Source: Vitellaria paradoxa
Taxonomy: Eukaryota; Streptophyta; Magnoliopsida; Ericales; Sapotaceae
Direction: 5' to 3'
NCBI GenBank assembly: GCA_019916065.1
Contig: CM034244.1
Location: 27,334,471-27,398,470 of the forward strand
Length of the DNA: 64,000 bases
In this document: positions 1-11,259 of the stretch, piece after piece
Numbering within the stretch: the first letter of the stretch is position 1
Layout: each line of letters opens with the position of its first letter
The notes under the pieces: generated by a model
What the model saw: only the letters and a program-made list of their open reading frames with translations
Database searches by the model: none
Told to the model about the DNA's origin: nothing
Made by a program: the position numbers and the translations under genes

Positions 1-870
1 CTTACTCTGGCACAGCAGACAGTAAAGAGGTTGAGAAGTTTTTACATGAGAATGAGAAAATATTCGAAGTGATGTAGTTAAATGAGAATAAGACTAGAGT
101 CTTGCTTGCTGCTTTTCAGTTAGAGGGTGCTGCAGCAGATTGGTGGAGTATTGTGACGGGGTCTCGTGGGGCGTCTGCACTTACTTAGGAGGATTTTAAG
201 GAGCGTTTTAGAGACTACTTCTTCCCACAGTCTCTAAGAGATGCTAAGCTTGACGAGTTTCTGAATTTGACTCAAAGGCCAATGACTGTGCTGAAGTATG
301 GCGTAGATTTACCTCATTGGCCAAATATGCTAAGGAGCTAGTGTTTACTGAACGTACGAAGTGCAGACGGTTTGAGAAAGGATTGAGGCCTGCTATCAGG
401 GATCGGATTGTGCCATTGGGGCTTAATGAATATGAAACTTTAGTTGATCGAGCAATGGCAGTGGAGAAGAATTTGGCAGATACCAGGGCACAGAATGAAG
501 CTAAGCAAGGAAGGACTCAGCACCAGGAGAGCAGACCCACCAAAAGGCAGAAAAAAATTTACATGGGGCACAGTCTCAGCAATTTCAGCAGGGGAGATGG
601 TCCCAAATAAGTCAGCGACAACTGGAGTTTCTGCACAGAGTCCTATTATTTGTCATAATTGCAGATAGCTTGAGCATCGTCAGTTTAACTATCCTTACAA
701 AAGTGTGTTGGGTGGATCTGAAAATAAGGCTGAGGTAAAGACTCGTTACACGTGTGGCCTACCAGGTCATGTGCAGAGGCGTTTTCCGCAGAGGTAAGGT
801 AATGGAAGTGTTATGAGACCTCCACAGCCAGCTTAGTTAGTACAGAGTAGTAGGCCAGCAGGGTCACAAT
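1..870 (+). pseudogene. gag: Degraded gag of the chromovirus
   Basis: Gag would form the nucleocapsid-like particle that packages element RNA. The retrotransposon gag domain is visible in frame 3 at about 3-300, with a WW pair near 150-160 and a DEFLNLTQ-type stretch near 254-280. It then shifts to frame 2 at about 300-316 and to frame 0 near 600. Stops interrupt it, for example TAG near 78 and 187. Two CCHC zinc knuckles can be traced at 651-700 and 740-790, but both have lost cysteines or gained a stop: the first reads CHNCR then stop, and the second keeps TCGLPGHVQR but lacks its outer cysteines. The N-terminus is outside the window. Two frameshifts here contrast with pol, which has none. 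Confidence 0.85.
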
Positions 871-872
871 AA

Positions 873-1505
873 GTGCAGACTCATTTTCAGAGGGGTACTC
901 AAGGTGGGGTACCACAGTATCAGATAGGTGTTCCAAGTAGTGTTCAGCAACATCAAGGAGTTCAGGGTGGATCTCAGCAAAGACAAAAGGAGGGTAGACC
1001 ATCAACAGCACCAATTCAGGGACGAGTTTTCACTGTGGCCCAGAATGATGGACGTGCAGAGCCTATAGTGACGAGAGGTACCTTTCTCATTTATGCTACA
1101 AAATTCACAGTCCTTGTAGACACAGGAGCATCTCATTCATTTATTGCTGCATCGTTTATGTCTACATTGAATTTATCTGTGGAAAAGTTAATTCCACCAT
1201 TGCACGTTAAAACACCGATAGGAGGTCATTCCGTGTTGAATCGAGTTTGTAAGAATTGTGAGGTCACTATTAGGGATGAGATTTCGGGATGAGAGCACTT
1301 GTCAGTTTTTGATCTGATTGTGATAGACATGGGAAGCTTTGATGTGATTCTTGGCATGAACTGCCTGTCAGTCTTTCAGGCGATGATAGATTGTGCTAAG
1401 AGTCGGGTGACCTGATTTACTACAGAGGGAGATCGGATACGATTTTCTGGTGATCGTTGTAGTCCTCAACTCTTGCCTTCTCTCGATGGGCAGGGATGAG
1501 TAGAC
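873..1505 (+). pseudogene. Chromovirus aspartic protease region
   Basis: The retroelement aspartic protease cleaves the Gag-Pol precursor. The active-site motif VDTGASHSFI is intact at about 1117-1146, and the second conserved segment FDVILGMNCL follows at about 1338-1367. The coding frame (codons starting at multiples of 3) is shared with everything downstream to 4457. It is interrupted by TGA at 1290, TGA at 1413 and TGA at 1497. A glutamine-rich linker (about 870-1030) joins gag to the protease. A real active enzyme is excluded by the stops, although the catalytic triplet itself is preserved. Confidence 0.88.
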
Positions 1506-2855
1506 TTGTGTAGTTTATTTGCTTGTATTGCTTTGGAGGATGAGGCTGGTGATAAGATTGAGTTACCACGAATTATTTGTGAATTTCCACAAGTATTTTC
1601 AGAAGTATCTGGATTACCGCCTGAACGGGAGGTTGAATTTGGGATTGATCTGATTCCTGGCACTGAACCAATTTCTATAGCCCTGTATAGATTGGCACCT
1701 ACAGAGTTGGTGGAGTTAAGATCCCAGATACAAGAGTTGAGCTCTAAGGGATTTATCCGCCCTAGCACTTCACCTTGGGGTGCACCAGCACTATTTGTAA
1801 CTAAAAAGGATGAAAATCTCAGGATGTGTATAGATTACCGAAGGTTGAATCGGGTCACGATCAAGAATCGGTATCCTTTACCGAGGATTGATGATCTATT
1901 CAACCAACTGAAAGGTTCGGTCATTTTCTCAAAGATTAATTTGAGATCTGGTTACCACCAGTTGAGGGTGAAGCACGAGGACATTTCTAAGACGGCATTC
2001 AGGACTCGATATGGGCACTACGAGTTCTTGGTGATACCATTTGGGCTGACCAATGCTCCTGCCGTGTTCATGGACTTGATGAACTGGGTGTTCAGCAAAT
2101 ATTTAGACAAGTTTGTTGTCGTGTTTATTGATGACATTCTAGTTTATTCTCGATCAGAAGGGGAACATGAGGAGCATCTAAGAATTGTACTTCAGACCCT
2201 GAGAGATCACCAGCTCTATGCTAAATTGAGCAAGTGTGAGTTCTGGATCAAAGAGGTGAAATTTCTCGGGTATGTTGTTTCTGAGGAAGGAGTTGCAGTT
2301 GATCCATCTAAGGTTAATGCAGTCATGGATTGGCAAAGACCGAAGATAATTTTTGAGATTCTGAGTTTTCTGGGTTTGGCAGGATATTACCGAAAATTTG
2401 TCTGTGACTTTTCGAGGTTAGTCGAGCCGATAACTAGGTTGACTCAAAAAAGGGTCAAGTTTACTTGGGATGAGAAGTGTGAGCAGTCTTTTCAGGAACT
2501 AAAGAAGAGGCTAACTACTGCACCAGTGCTTGTGATTCCAGAGAGGGGATTGGGTTATTCAGTTTATTGTGGCACATCCAAGGAAGGTTTAGGCTGTGTG
2601 CTGATGCAGGGTGACAGAATAGTAGCTTATGGGTCTGGGCAATTGAAGACTCACGAGCGTAACTACCCAGTACATGATTTGGAGTTGGCAGCAATTATCT
2701 TTGCTCTGAAAAGCCGGAGACACTATTTGTATGGTGAAAAGTTTGAGGTGTTTTCTAACCACAAGAGTTTGAAGTATCTTTTCACTCAGAAAGATTTGAA
2801 TCTGAGGCAAAGGAGATGGATAGAGTACATGGAGGATTACGATTTTGAGCTCTAG
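1506..2855 (+). pseudogene. pol: Chromovirus reverse transcriptase and RNase H
   Basis: This 449-codon open stretch encodes the RT and RNase H that copy element RNA into cDNA. Recognisable segments are the substrate-entry region [32 protein letters not shown], the FIDD active-site box at 2124-2135, [11 protein letters not shown] and [11 protein letters not shown], then RNase H with [16 protein letters not shown] and HKSLKYLF. Three catalytic positions are altered: the first RT aspartate (usually KIDL) reads KINL with AAT at 1938; an RNase H aspartate (usually DAS) reads GTS at 2571; and the TDHK aspartate reads SNHK with AAC at 2757. The G-to-A type changes and the TAG at 2853 fit decay of methylated cytosines. 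The frame is otherwise continuous with protease and integrase. Confidence 0.95.
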
Positions 2856-2876
2856 TATTACCCTAGTAAGGCAAAT

Positions 2877-4073
2877 GTGGTAGCTGATGCACTCAACCGA
2901 AAGACTCGTGGTACTTTAACGGGTCTTTTCGTGCGAGAGTGGGAAATGATGAAAAGCCTTAGTGAGTTTGATATGGAGTTACAGGGAGATGAGGGTCATG
3001 CTATCTTGTGTGCCATGGCTACTCAGCCAATTCTATTGAGTCGTGTGATAGAAGCTCAAGGGACTGATGTTGAATGTGAGGCGATACGAGCTAAGTTGTC
3101 GAATCCTGATGAGATGCTAGGATGGATGATTGGTGATGATAACGGTTTGAGGTATTTGGGAAGACTTGTCGTGCCCATCTCTGCTCGAGATATAGTTTTA
3201 AAGGAGTTCCACCACTCTAAATTTGCAGTACATCCTGGAGGTACTAAGATGTATCACGACCTGCGTCGTCAGTTCTTTTGGGCAGGTATGAAGAAGGATG
3301 TGGTAGAGTTTGTGAGTAGGTGCCTTACTTGCCAGCAAATTAAGGCTGAGCATCAGAAACCAGCAGGTCTCTTACAGCCTTTGCCAGTGTCAGAGTGGAA
3401 GCGGGAGAACATTGTAATGGATTTTGTTTCTAGCTTGCCGAGATCTCCAAGGGGTCACGACACAATTTGGGTGATAGTGGATAGGTTGATGAAGTCGGCT
3501 CACTTCTTACTGATTCGATTAACCGACTCTATAGATGTCTTGACTAAATTATAAGTTAAGGAAAGCGTGAGGCTTCACGGAGCCCCTGTATCCATTGTTT
3601 CAGACAGGGACCCACGTTTTGCTTCTCGATTTTTGCAGAGTCTCCAAGTGGCTATGGGGACAGAATTGTTGTTTAGTACTGCCTTTCATCCTCAGACTGA
3701 TGGACAGTTAGAACGTACAATTCAGATTTTGGAGGATATGCTCAGGGCATGTGTGCTTAATTTTTATGGCAGCTGGGAGAACCATCTTCCTTTGATTGAA
3801 TTTGTGTATAATTATAGCAACCAATCGAGCATTGGGATGGCTCCTTTTGAAGCTTTGTATGGTAGACCGTGTAGATCTCCTATCTGCTGGGCTGAGGTTG
3901 GAGAAACTATAATTGTTGGGCCTGAGTTTGTGCAGGAGACGACTGAGAAGGTCAAACTAATTCGACAAAGACTTGAGACAGCAAGGAGCCATCAAAAGAG
4001 CTATGCTGATAAGAGACAGAGGCCTTTGGAGTTTGAAGTAGGAGATCATGTGTTTCTAAAGGTTTCACCATGA
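2877..4073 (+). pseudogene. Chromovirus integrase
   Basis: Integrase inserts the cDNA copy into host DNA. The N-terminal HHCC zinc domain is visible (histidines in HHSKFAVHPG near 3209-3240, cysteines in CLTCQQ near 3321-3336). The catalytic DDE triad is complete: D in MDF at 3420, D in SDRDPRF at 3603 and E in LERTIQ at 3711, giving the expected 35-residue gap between the last two. One stop, TAA at 3552, lies between the first and second catalytic residues, and TGA at 4071 separates the core from the C-terminal part. Downstream come ALYGRPCRSPICW and the beta-barrel region typical of Ty3 integrases. All pieces share one reading frame, so only nonsense changes have accumulated. Confidence 0.95.
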
Positions 4074-4106
4074 AAGGGTCAGTTTCGTTTTGGGCGTAGA
4101 CGGAAG

Positions 4107-4457
4107 TTGTCCCTGAGATATATTGGGCCATTTGAAATTTTGGCTAGGGTTGGAAAGGTGGCTTATCGTCTTGCTTTGCCACCACAGTTTTCAGGAGTAC
4201 ATGAAGTGTTTCACGTGTCTATGCTTAGAAAGTATAACCCAGACCCTTCACATGCATTAGATTGGACTGAGCTTGATGTTGACTCAGATGTGACATATGA
4301 GGTGAAACCGGTAGAAATTTTGGACTCTAGGGAGCAAGTGCTTCGAGGGAAGACTATTCTCTTAGTTAGAGTGTTATGGAAGCATCATGGTATTGAAGAG
4401 TCGACTTGGGAGCGAGAAGTAGATATACCGGTTAGATACCCCGAGTTGTTTTCTTGA
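4107..4457 (+). pseudogene. Integrase C-terminus with chromodomain
   Basis: The tail of the polyprotein starts with LRYIGPFEILARVGKVAYRL, the GPY/F-type integrase C-terminal module, followed by HEVFHVSMLRKY. A chromodomain then spans about 4290-4445 (VEILDSREQVLRGKTI, LVRVLWKHHG, EESTWERE), ending in the natural stop at 4455-4457. Chromodomains of this kind target chromovirus insertion to chromatin; that role is known for the family and not shown here. This segment contains no internal stop and is the best preserved part of pol. It is separated from the integrase core only by TGA at 4071. Confidence 0.93.
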
Positions 4458-4501
4458 ATGTTTTTTTGTTACCTCCTAAATTTCGAAGACGAAATTTTTG
4501 T

Positions 4502-4514
4502 AAGGGGGGTAGGA
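4502..4514 (+). other. Polypurine tract of the chromovirus
   Basis: AAGGGGGGTAGGA lies directly in front of the LTR start TGTAATGACC. A purine run at this place primes plus-strand cDNA synthesis in LTR retrotransposons. Confidence 0.85.
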
Positions 4515-5064
4515 TGTAATGACCTGAATTTTTTTTATTTTTTAATTTAGTTTATATATATTTAATTATGCAATAAATTTATTTTGTTATTTAAATTTAT
4601 TGAATTATAATTTTGGGTATTTAATTTTAAGTTGTATTTAAAAAGATAAAATTTTTGGGTTATATTTGAAAGGATTTTAGTATTTTAGAGAAAAAGGTGT
4701 AATTTTCCTAAACCTATGGGGAATAGGAAATTAAATAGTTGGTTAGGGTTAAAATTCCTTTTTTTTATAAATATATAAAGCTGGAATTATTTTGATAAAA
4801 ATATAAAGCCCTAGAGAGAGAGAAGAAGAAGAAGAAGAAGAAGAAGAAGAAGAGGAGGAGGAGGAGGATATAGTACAAAAATCTACAGATTTAAGGTAAG
4901 GGGCGGAACTCATTATGTGTTTATTATCTCTATATATATAAATATATATAAATTTTTTTTGTGAATTGAATCTACCAAAAGCCTTTATTGGGAACTGACT
5001 TGGCAAGTGAATTATTTAGTTGTAAAGTATTGGTTGATTGTCTTCTCTTTTGTCTTTATGTGAA

Positions 5065-5095
<31 letters not shown>

Positions 5096-6697
5096 TTCTT
5101 AAGTATATAAAAGGCCAAGCTTTGACCGTGTACCTGCCATGTGAATTGACGTGTGAAGCCAATTTGGCGTGAAAATTGGATTCTGTTGGAAAAAAAAGAG
5201 TTAATGGCCATTTAGTTTTGTAAATATATTTTTTTTACTTGATTGACGTAATGTGAATATAATTATATATATAGATATGTGTGTGTATAAGCATTACGTT
5301 GTCAGATTGCTTGAAATTAATGTTTGGAAATCAAACACGTGGACTTGAATTCGTGGATGGTCAATTGATTGCTGGAAACGAAATTATATATATATATTTG
5401 ATTTAGACATAATGATTGAGACCTAAAGCATTAATTGCTAATATATATATATATATATTTGTCCAGTAATCCTTTAAAGGAACAATCGGCATCCATTATT
5501 TTCAAGTAAATTGGTTAAAATTTTAGACAGAGGTGTTTGTAGATCTAAATATATATATATATATATTAGTTAAATGCATATATATTATATATATATTAGA
5601 ATGCATATTGTCTAGATTATATTCGGATTGTTTGAATGTGATACCTGATTATTTGATTTGTTCTTATGACGTAATTGGTATTATATCATGTGATTGCATT
5701 ATTTATTTAAACTAAAAAAAAAAAATCCCATGTAGCTTATTTTTACATGGAATAAAAAGAAAGTTTATATAATGTGAATTTAAGGTAAATTTTGATTTTT
5801 TGTGTTTGGTTGTGTTGAGGGGTACTCAAAATATCGGGTATACGTGCCCAAGGGTTGAAAGTCCCAAAACCCGCGCGGGGGTGGTAATTGAGTCCAGTAG
5901 GCTAGTAACCTACGAACGATGCAGATACCTAAGGGTGGCATATTATATTCCTAAGGCTTCAGCTTAGGAAGCAGACACCGAAGGATGGTGTATATTGGTT
6001 GGGTCCTGTTTTTACGGGACAACCAAGCAGACATCAATAAATGATGTATATTGGTTAGGTCTTGTTTCTACGAGACAACCAAGCAGCAATACCTTGAAAT
6101 TAACTTGTTTTTCTTTGATGTGTTGTGTGGTGCTGAAACACAATTAAATTGTAACGAAGATAGATTGATAAATAAACTTAATTTCTTGTTTGAAATTGCT
6201 ACTTGTGTATAATTGTTCCACTTAGTAGTATGCTAGGGCATATTACATTTATATTGTAATTATTAAGATTCCGAGCACACGTGGCATTAGTGCTAAACCC
6301 CTTACAGCTTGTGATGCAGGTAATGAATTTGAGTCACGTGCTGGACCTTCTGAGCATAGGAATTAAAGTCTTATTTATTATTTTTTTTATGTAATTGTTT
6401 TAGACTCTAGGAAATTATTTTTGAGTAGATTGTGGCAAACCTCTGTTTTCGAGGTGAATGTTAATTATTATTATTATTATTATTTAGAGATTGGTTAGGT
6501 TTAGTTTTGGAGCTTCGTTTGCCTAGTGTATTAAAATGAGGCATTTAATTAAATTTAAAGTTTAGTTTTAATTATTTTATTTTCTTTGCTCCATAGTATG
6601 TGTGTATGGCTCTGATGTGGAACATGGAAAGTTATTAAATGGTGTGATGTGTGTTCTTTTGTTCACATACTCGGGTTGTGAAACCCGGGGTGTGACA
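4515..6697 (+). repeat. 3' LTR of the chromovirus (2183 bp)
   Basis: The LTR starts TGTAATGACC and ends GGGTGTGACA. Two further LTRs of the same family (48811-50942 and 57891-59902) share its ends and layout, which confirms both boundaries. Inside are a GAA/GAG microsatellite (about 4820-4868), several AT runs, and at about 5966-6085 two tandem units of roughly 58 bp, each with a short inverted repeat around the words TTGGTTGGGTCCTG and CGGGACAACCAA. A conserved segment with GGGTATACGTGCC and AGTAGGCTAGTAACCTACGA (about 5838-5920) recurs in all family LTRs. A TATA-like AT stretch around 4765-4780 precedes the purine-rich leader. Confidence 0.93.
5966..6085 (+). repeat. Two tandem hairpin-forming units inside the LTR
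   Basis: Two units of about 58 bp, each built as GCAGACA, a variable GATG-GTATATT segment, TTGGTTGGGTC/TTAGGTC, CTGTTT, then CGGGACAACC or CGAGACAACC. Each unit can fold because the GGTTGGGTCCTG and CGGGACAACC words are complementary. Equivalent pairs occur in the solo LTRs at about 50226-50340 and 59167-59287. Confidence 0.75.
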
Positions 6698-7544
6698 ATA
6701 GGCGAGAAAATTAAGTTTTCTCACTAATAGTTGGATATAGGCAAGGAAATACAGGTTTCCTCACTAATAGTTAAGCAATTTTCTTTGACCATAAGCGAGA
6801 ATATTTAGTTTCCTTGCTAATAATAAGATATAGGCAAGGAAATATAAGTTTCCTTGCTAATAATACTCCACAAATAGCCCACGTTACTTTCTCAGGAGTT
6901 TAAATTACACAATTGCCCATATTTACTTTTAGATATGCATTACATAGTTATAACGACATAAAAAGTCCTTACGCAAAAACTTAACTCAAGACATAATTAT
7001 AATATTATAAATACTTCATTTTATGATATAAATTATTTTTTAAATAATATATATAGAAGGCAACTTACCATTCTTTTTAGATATTTTAATAATTGGGCAG
7101 GTAATTACAATATAATTTTTTTTCAAAAAAATCATTTATGCAAATGAATTACTTTACTATGATAAAATTTTTTAATTCGAAGTTTTTAAAAGAATATTTT
7201 ATTATTTTAAAAAGAATATTTTATTATAAAAAATTAAGTTAAGTTTTTAAAAGAAAAAATATATTAATGGTTTGTTTGATAAACATGGTTTGTAGATTTA
7301 ATTTTATGTTAGAAAAGAATATGTTGAAAAACTAAATAAAGCACAAGTTCCTCATATCTAACAAATTTGAATGAATAGATCAGGGAAGAGGGATAGAGAT
7401 TTTTATTGATAATTCTAGTTGTGAGAGTGACTCTGACAGTTCAAAGTTTAACCTAGACTACTGGCCTGATGACTCTTTTAAGGAGGGTATTCCCCTACCC
7501 TCCCATTTCAGCACCCCTTTTTATTCCTCATAGCACCACATTAG

Positions 7545-7925
7545 TTTTTTGAGGGACAAGGGTGGAACGACGTTGACTTAGAAATCTTAGTAAGGATGAA
7601 ATAGGCAAAGGTAGATATAGCTATTAAGTGGCCTGAAGTACCTACCCCAGACACTAACATAGAATCCACGCTTGCTACTGAGGATGTAATACCCTCTGAC
7701 TGTGATGACATGCCACCCCTCGAAGATATCCCTAACTTTGATATTGAGGAAGATATTGAAGAAGACAAAGATATTGAAAAGGAAGAGGATATTAAAGAAG
7801 ACGAGGATATCGATGATGATTCTCTCCCAACTTCTGATGATGACAATGACGCCACTAAACCGTCAGAAGTCCCTTCTGATATTATGATGAAATGTTTTGA
7901 TGAGTATTGTGCTGACTTGAACTAA
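7545..7925 (+). pseudogene. Acidic polyprotein-tail remnant, copy 1
   Basis: A coding relic of 127 codons including its TAA stop. It reads FEGQGWNDVDLEILVRMK, then a TAG stop at 7602, then AKVDIAIKWP, PTPDTNIESTLATEDV, and a strongly acidic tail rich in DI/ED repeats, ending CFDEYCADLN and TAA at 7923. The last 71 codons after the ATG at 7710 are open. Copies at 23276-23656 and 40303-40676 encode the same protein, with the first exactly equal in length. A TAG at 7542 lies just upstream, where copy 3 has CAA. I do not recognise a domain. Position upstream of a PPT-like and LTR-like block suggests the C-terminal tail of a Ty3 Gag-Pol protein, which is inference. Confidence 0.6.
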
Positions 7926-9647
7926 TATCTAAACTTTGTTGCATTTTCTTTCTTATTTTTATTTTTATTTTTACACCTTATATTTTTTTTGTAACCATTA
8001 ATGCATCTAGTTTGGGGAAAGAGTAAGACACATGCTTAGTTCTTACACGGTTCTTAATCATGCATCATTCACCCACATACATTGTTATTCATGGCTTCTG
8101 GACACATTGAGGATAATGTGCATCTTTAGTTGGAAGCTGGGGATGTTTGCATAATAACTTTAAATTTGATATGTCATAATTAAAATTAATAACTGCTGCA
8201 TGTGTTATTAACTGGCTTAATGGTGGTGTTACTCATGACAATAATAAATAAAATTATTTCAGTTTTGAATAAGGCACTTAATTTATATTGAGTATAAAAT
8301 TTTCTAGCACTAAAACTTGTCACTTGAGACCATTAAAATGAAAGTGTGTTAAGGATTTAAATTCAAGAGATTTAGTCATTCAAGTATACCAAGACATAGG
8401 TTGAGACTTAAAAACCATATATTTTGTGAGCTTTTAAGTCTGAGCTTTTGATCTTGAAGGTTTTGTACATAATGTTCTATAGGATTTCTTTTATCTCAAT
8501 TTTCTTGAATAGCTTCATCACATTACTTTGCTTTGGTATTAAATGCACAAGACATACATGTATGGATCAATGTCTCTGACAAAGTGTTATTAACCTAAAG
8601 AGTGATGTTAGGTCATCTTTGTTACATTGGGACGCCTGTGACTTTTTCTTTGATTACATTATCCTTGGAGCCACTTTAAAGCTCTAAATATATATATGTA
8701 TATAATTTATGAATTTTCTTGTTTTAGCCACATTGGATAACCCTCTTAACCTTAGTTTGATGGTAATGCCAACCCATGCATGTCTAAGGACAACTGTGCT
8801 AAGGTATATAAGGGATGAACTTAAAAAAAATATATAATTTAAAAAAATTTTCAATGTTTGGTTCTTAAGGAGTTGAAAGGAGAAAAGTTGGGGGCATGTC
8901 ATTGCACTATCATTATAATCCGTAGACATACATTTTGAATCTTCTTATCCTTTATTTGTTTAACCCGTACCCCATGGCCAAGCTACAACCTAGTAAAGAT
9001 CTAATGGATTTTAGGTGAAAGACACTTAAAAGCATTGATCTATTTCATGTGGCTGATGTAATTTTCTTGTTTATGCATTAATACATTCCTTTCATAAAGC
9101 TATGCAACACTTTGTATCTTAATTCTTTCAGTTGCTTCTTAATTAGGTTCATTGCACTTATTTGATATTGTATTCTTGCATGAACCATAAGAGCAACGCT
9201 TCTCAAGTGATTTCATTTTTGAGTGGATATCTTGGTGAGATTTGAAGTCGAGGTTGCAACCTTCAAGTATATTTGAAATCTATTTTGAATAAATGACATG
9301 AAATCGCACACTTGAAATTAAATAGTTGAAAGGTTAGATGAGTTTAATGTGCATTATAAGAAACTTTATGCAATTTTTGGGTTTTGCTACTTATTTTATA
9401 TTGAACTTAAATCAGGAGTTCTTGGAGTGAATATTACCACTCATTAAACTAGTTTAGGAATTTTGTTGGTAGATTCACTGCAAATCCTCATAAGACTTCA
9501 CTCCTCCAATAGGGGAAACCTAGGGGTTTAAAAAATCTTGTTGCAAATTGCTAAGTGCAACCGTGTTTCCAACGAAAACAAAAATGAAATAGCTTTTTAT
9601 TTTAATAATGTCATTGCTAGGGATTAGTAATGCTTAAGTTGAGGGTG

Positions 9648-11066
9648 TGATTACACTTAAAAAGAGTAATTACAAATAAAACATAAACCATGCATTTATT
9701 TAATTAATTTTAAAGTTTTCAAATATTTTTTGTACTTATGGTATTTTATTTTCAAAATGTAGGAAAGAGATCAAAACTATTGAAATAAGCAGTGATGAAG
9801 TCACTGCTGTTCGGACACTTCGACGCTCGGTTCGGACAACAATAAAGAGATAAAAGGTAGACAAAGCTAAGGAATAAAATTCAAACTTAAACTGTACTGG
9901 TGTTCGGACACCAGTGACTATAACGCACGGATTTTTTGGTCTAGGTTTTCAAAGTCACCCATATACTCTGTGTTTTCTTCAGTCGTCAGACATGTTTTTT
10001 GTTTAGTATATTGCTTTTTTTCAGTTTTTGAGAATAGAATGCAATTGAGAGACTTTTATTTGATTTGTGAAGCGATTTCAATTTTCCTTGTTCGTCTATT
10101 CAGTTACAACTTTACTCTTAAGTAGGGTATTTTTATACTTGGATTTGATGGAAATTTTAATCCTTTATTCACTGTTTTTATTTATTTTCCGTATGATAAT
10201 ACTATACTTGGCTAAACCCTTCTTATCTTAATTCAACGAATCGAGGAAGGGTGGGACATTAGATCAATCCAATATGTGTAAGATTATATATGCGATATAA
10301 TAGCATTCATATATCGTTCTACTTTTTCCTTCCGATCTGATTTTATTTATTATTGCAAATTTTTAGAGACAAAAACCCTTGATTATATTCTCTGCAATTA
10401 CTAGTAAGAATTTTTTATTATTCTTGTATATTTTTAAAATAAATAAAATAGTGTTGAACCCAAAAATAATATAAAAGAGAATTTTTTGGATTTATAATCC
10501 TAGACGTGAATATAAATCCGTATCTTGGGAACTTAAGAACTTTCATGAAAATATTTTTTTAATTTATTTTTCCATAACATGAAACCTCAATCATAGTGAT
10601 TTACACATTGGATTGTGAAAAGCAATTTCACCCAGAATTGAAAGTTGAATCAAGACTTTGTTCATTTGATTTCTATTTTGCTTAAATTAAATTGTTCTTC
10701 TGGTTTAATTTATTGCTACTTTTAATATTCAAGTAGATTGTTTACTGTTTTTAATTGATTAAATTATCTTAGCTAAATGTCATCTAATTGGTTTAAGTTA
10801 TTTGAACGGTTGACTGATTAAAGAATTTTAGAAAAATTATCCTCTTAAGACATTTGAAAATCTTTCATTTTTAAATTGATAAGTAGTTAATTTACAACCG
10901 TTAAAACTTATAAACTATTGCATAGGTTCCCTAATGATTCGATCTCGGTCTCACTGAGTAAAATTATACCATACACCCTTACACTTGGGGGTAAGTTATA
11001 ACTGTATTATTTTGGAAGCAGTCACACCTCGCAGCTCACTTTATACTAAAATTTGGCTAAGTTTAA
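9648..11066 (+). repeat. LTR-like block of R1 with PPT-like and PBS-like flanks
   Basis: AAGTTGAGGGTG (9636-9647) looks like a polypurine tract and is followed by TGATTACACTT, a plausible LTR start. About 1.4 kb later comes CACTTGGGGGTAAG (about 10983) and then AATTGGCGTATTT near 11069, reminiscent of the TTGGCGCC-type primer-binding site of Tat/Athila Ty3 elements. GATTCGATCTCGGTCTCACTGAGT (shortened: GATTCGATCTCGGTCTCACT) near 10936 is like their leader. The same order is seen in R2 (25382-26790) and R3 (42400-43632). The LTR identity is inferred from order and word likeness only. Confidence 0.45.
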
Positions 11067-11259
11067 AAATTGGCGTATTTCTTCCAAAATCTTAACAATT
11101 TACATCCCTATTGGTTATAATTGATTAAATTAATATATTATTACATTCTCAACTAGTTAATAATCATCACTTTCATACTAACACAGGGATCTAGGATATT
11201 ATAAGAATCCACAACCCCTTGATCCTTACAAAAAAAAAAAAAAAAAAAAAAATCATGAA

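Larger units (their letters stand above)
1..6697 (+). mobile_element. Ty3/gypsy chromovirus (Tekay/Del-like), 5' end outside window
   Basis: This is the 3' part of an LTR retrotransposon. In order it shows a gag remnant with decayed zinc knuckles, aspartic protease, reverse transcriptase, RNase H, integrase and a C-terminal chromodomain, then a polypurine tract and a 2.2 kb LTR with TG...CA ends. The order PR-RT-RH-INT followed by a chromodomain defines plant chromoviruses; long LTRs and the protein motifs fit the Tekay/Del clade, which is an inference. The 5' LTR and start of gag lie upstream. It is inserted into copy R1 of the composite repeat: sequence resumes at 6698 at a point matching about 22434 in copy R2, so the 5 bp target duplication should read ATAGG. 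Stops throughout show that it cannot make its proteins. Confidence 0.95.
6698..11259 (+). repeat. Composite repeat copy R1
   Basis: This is the first of three copies of a long repeat, also at 21929-26962 and 39540-43795. Its left end was cut by the chromovirus insertion. It begins with subterminal repeats alternating between aggcaaggaaat- and ttcctcactaatag-type words (6698-6870). An AT-rich part follows, then a broken coding stretch (7545-7925), then a region with GAGGATAATGTG and TAGTTGGAAGCTGGGGATG (about 8110-8150) like the 3' internal part of Tat/Athila-type Ty3 elements. A PPT-like site, an LTR-like block (9648-11066) and a short A run at 11230-11252 complete it. It is followed by the T/U/V block of the tandem array, exactly as copy R3 is. 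Confidence 0.85.
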
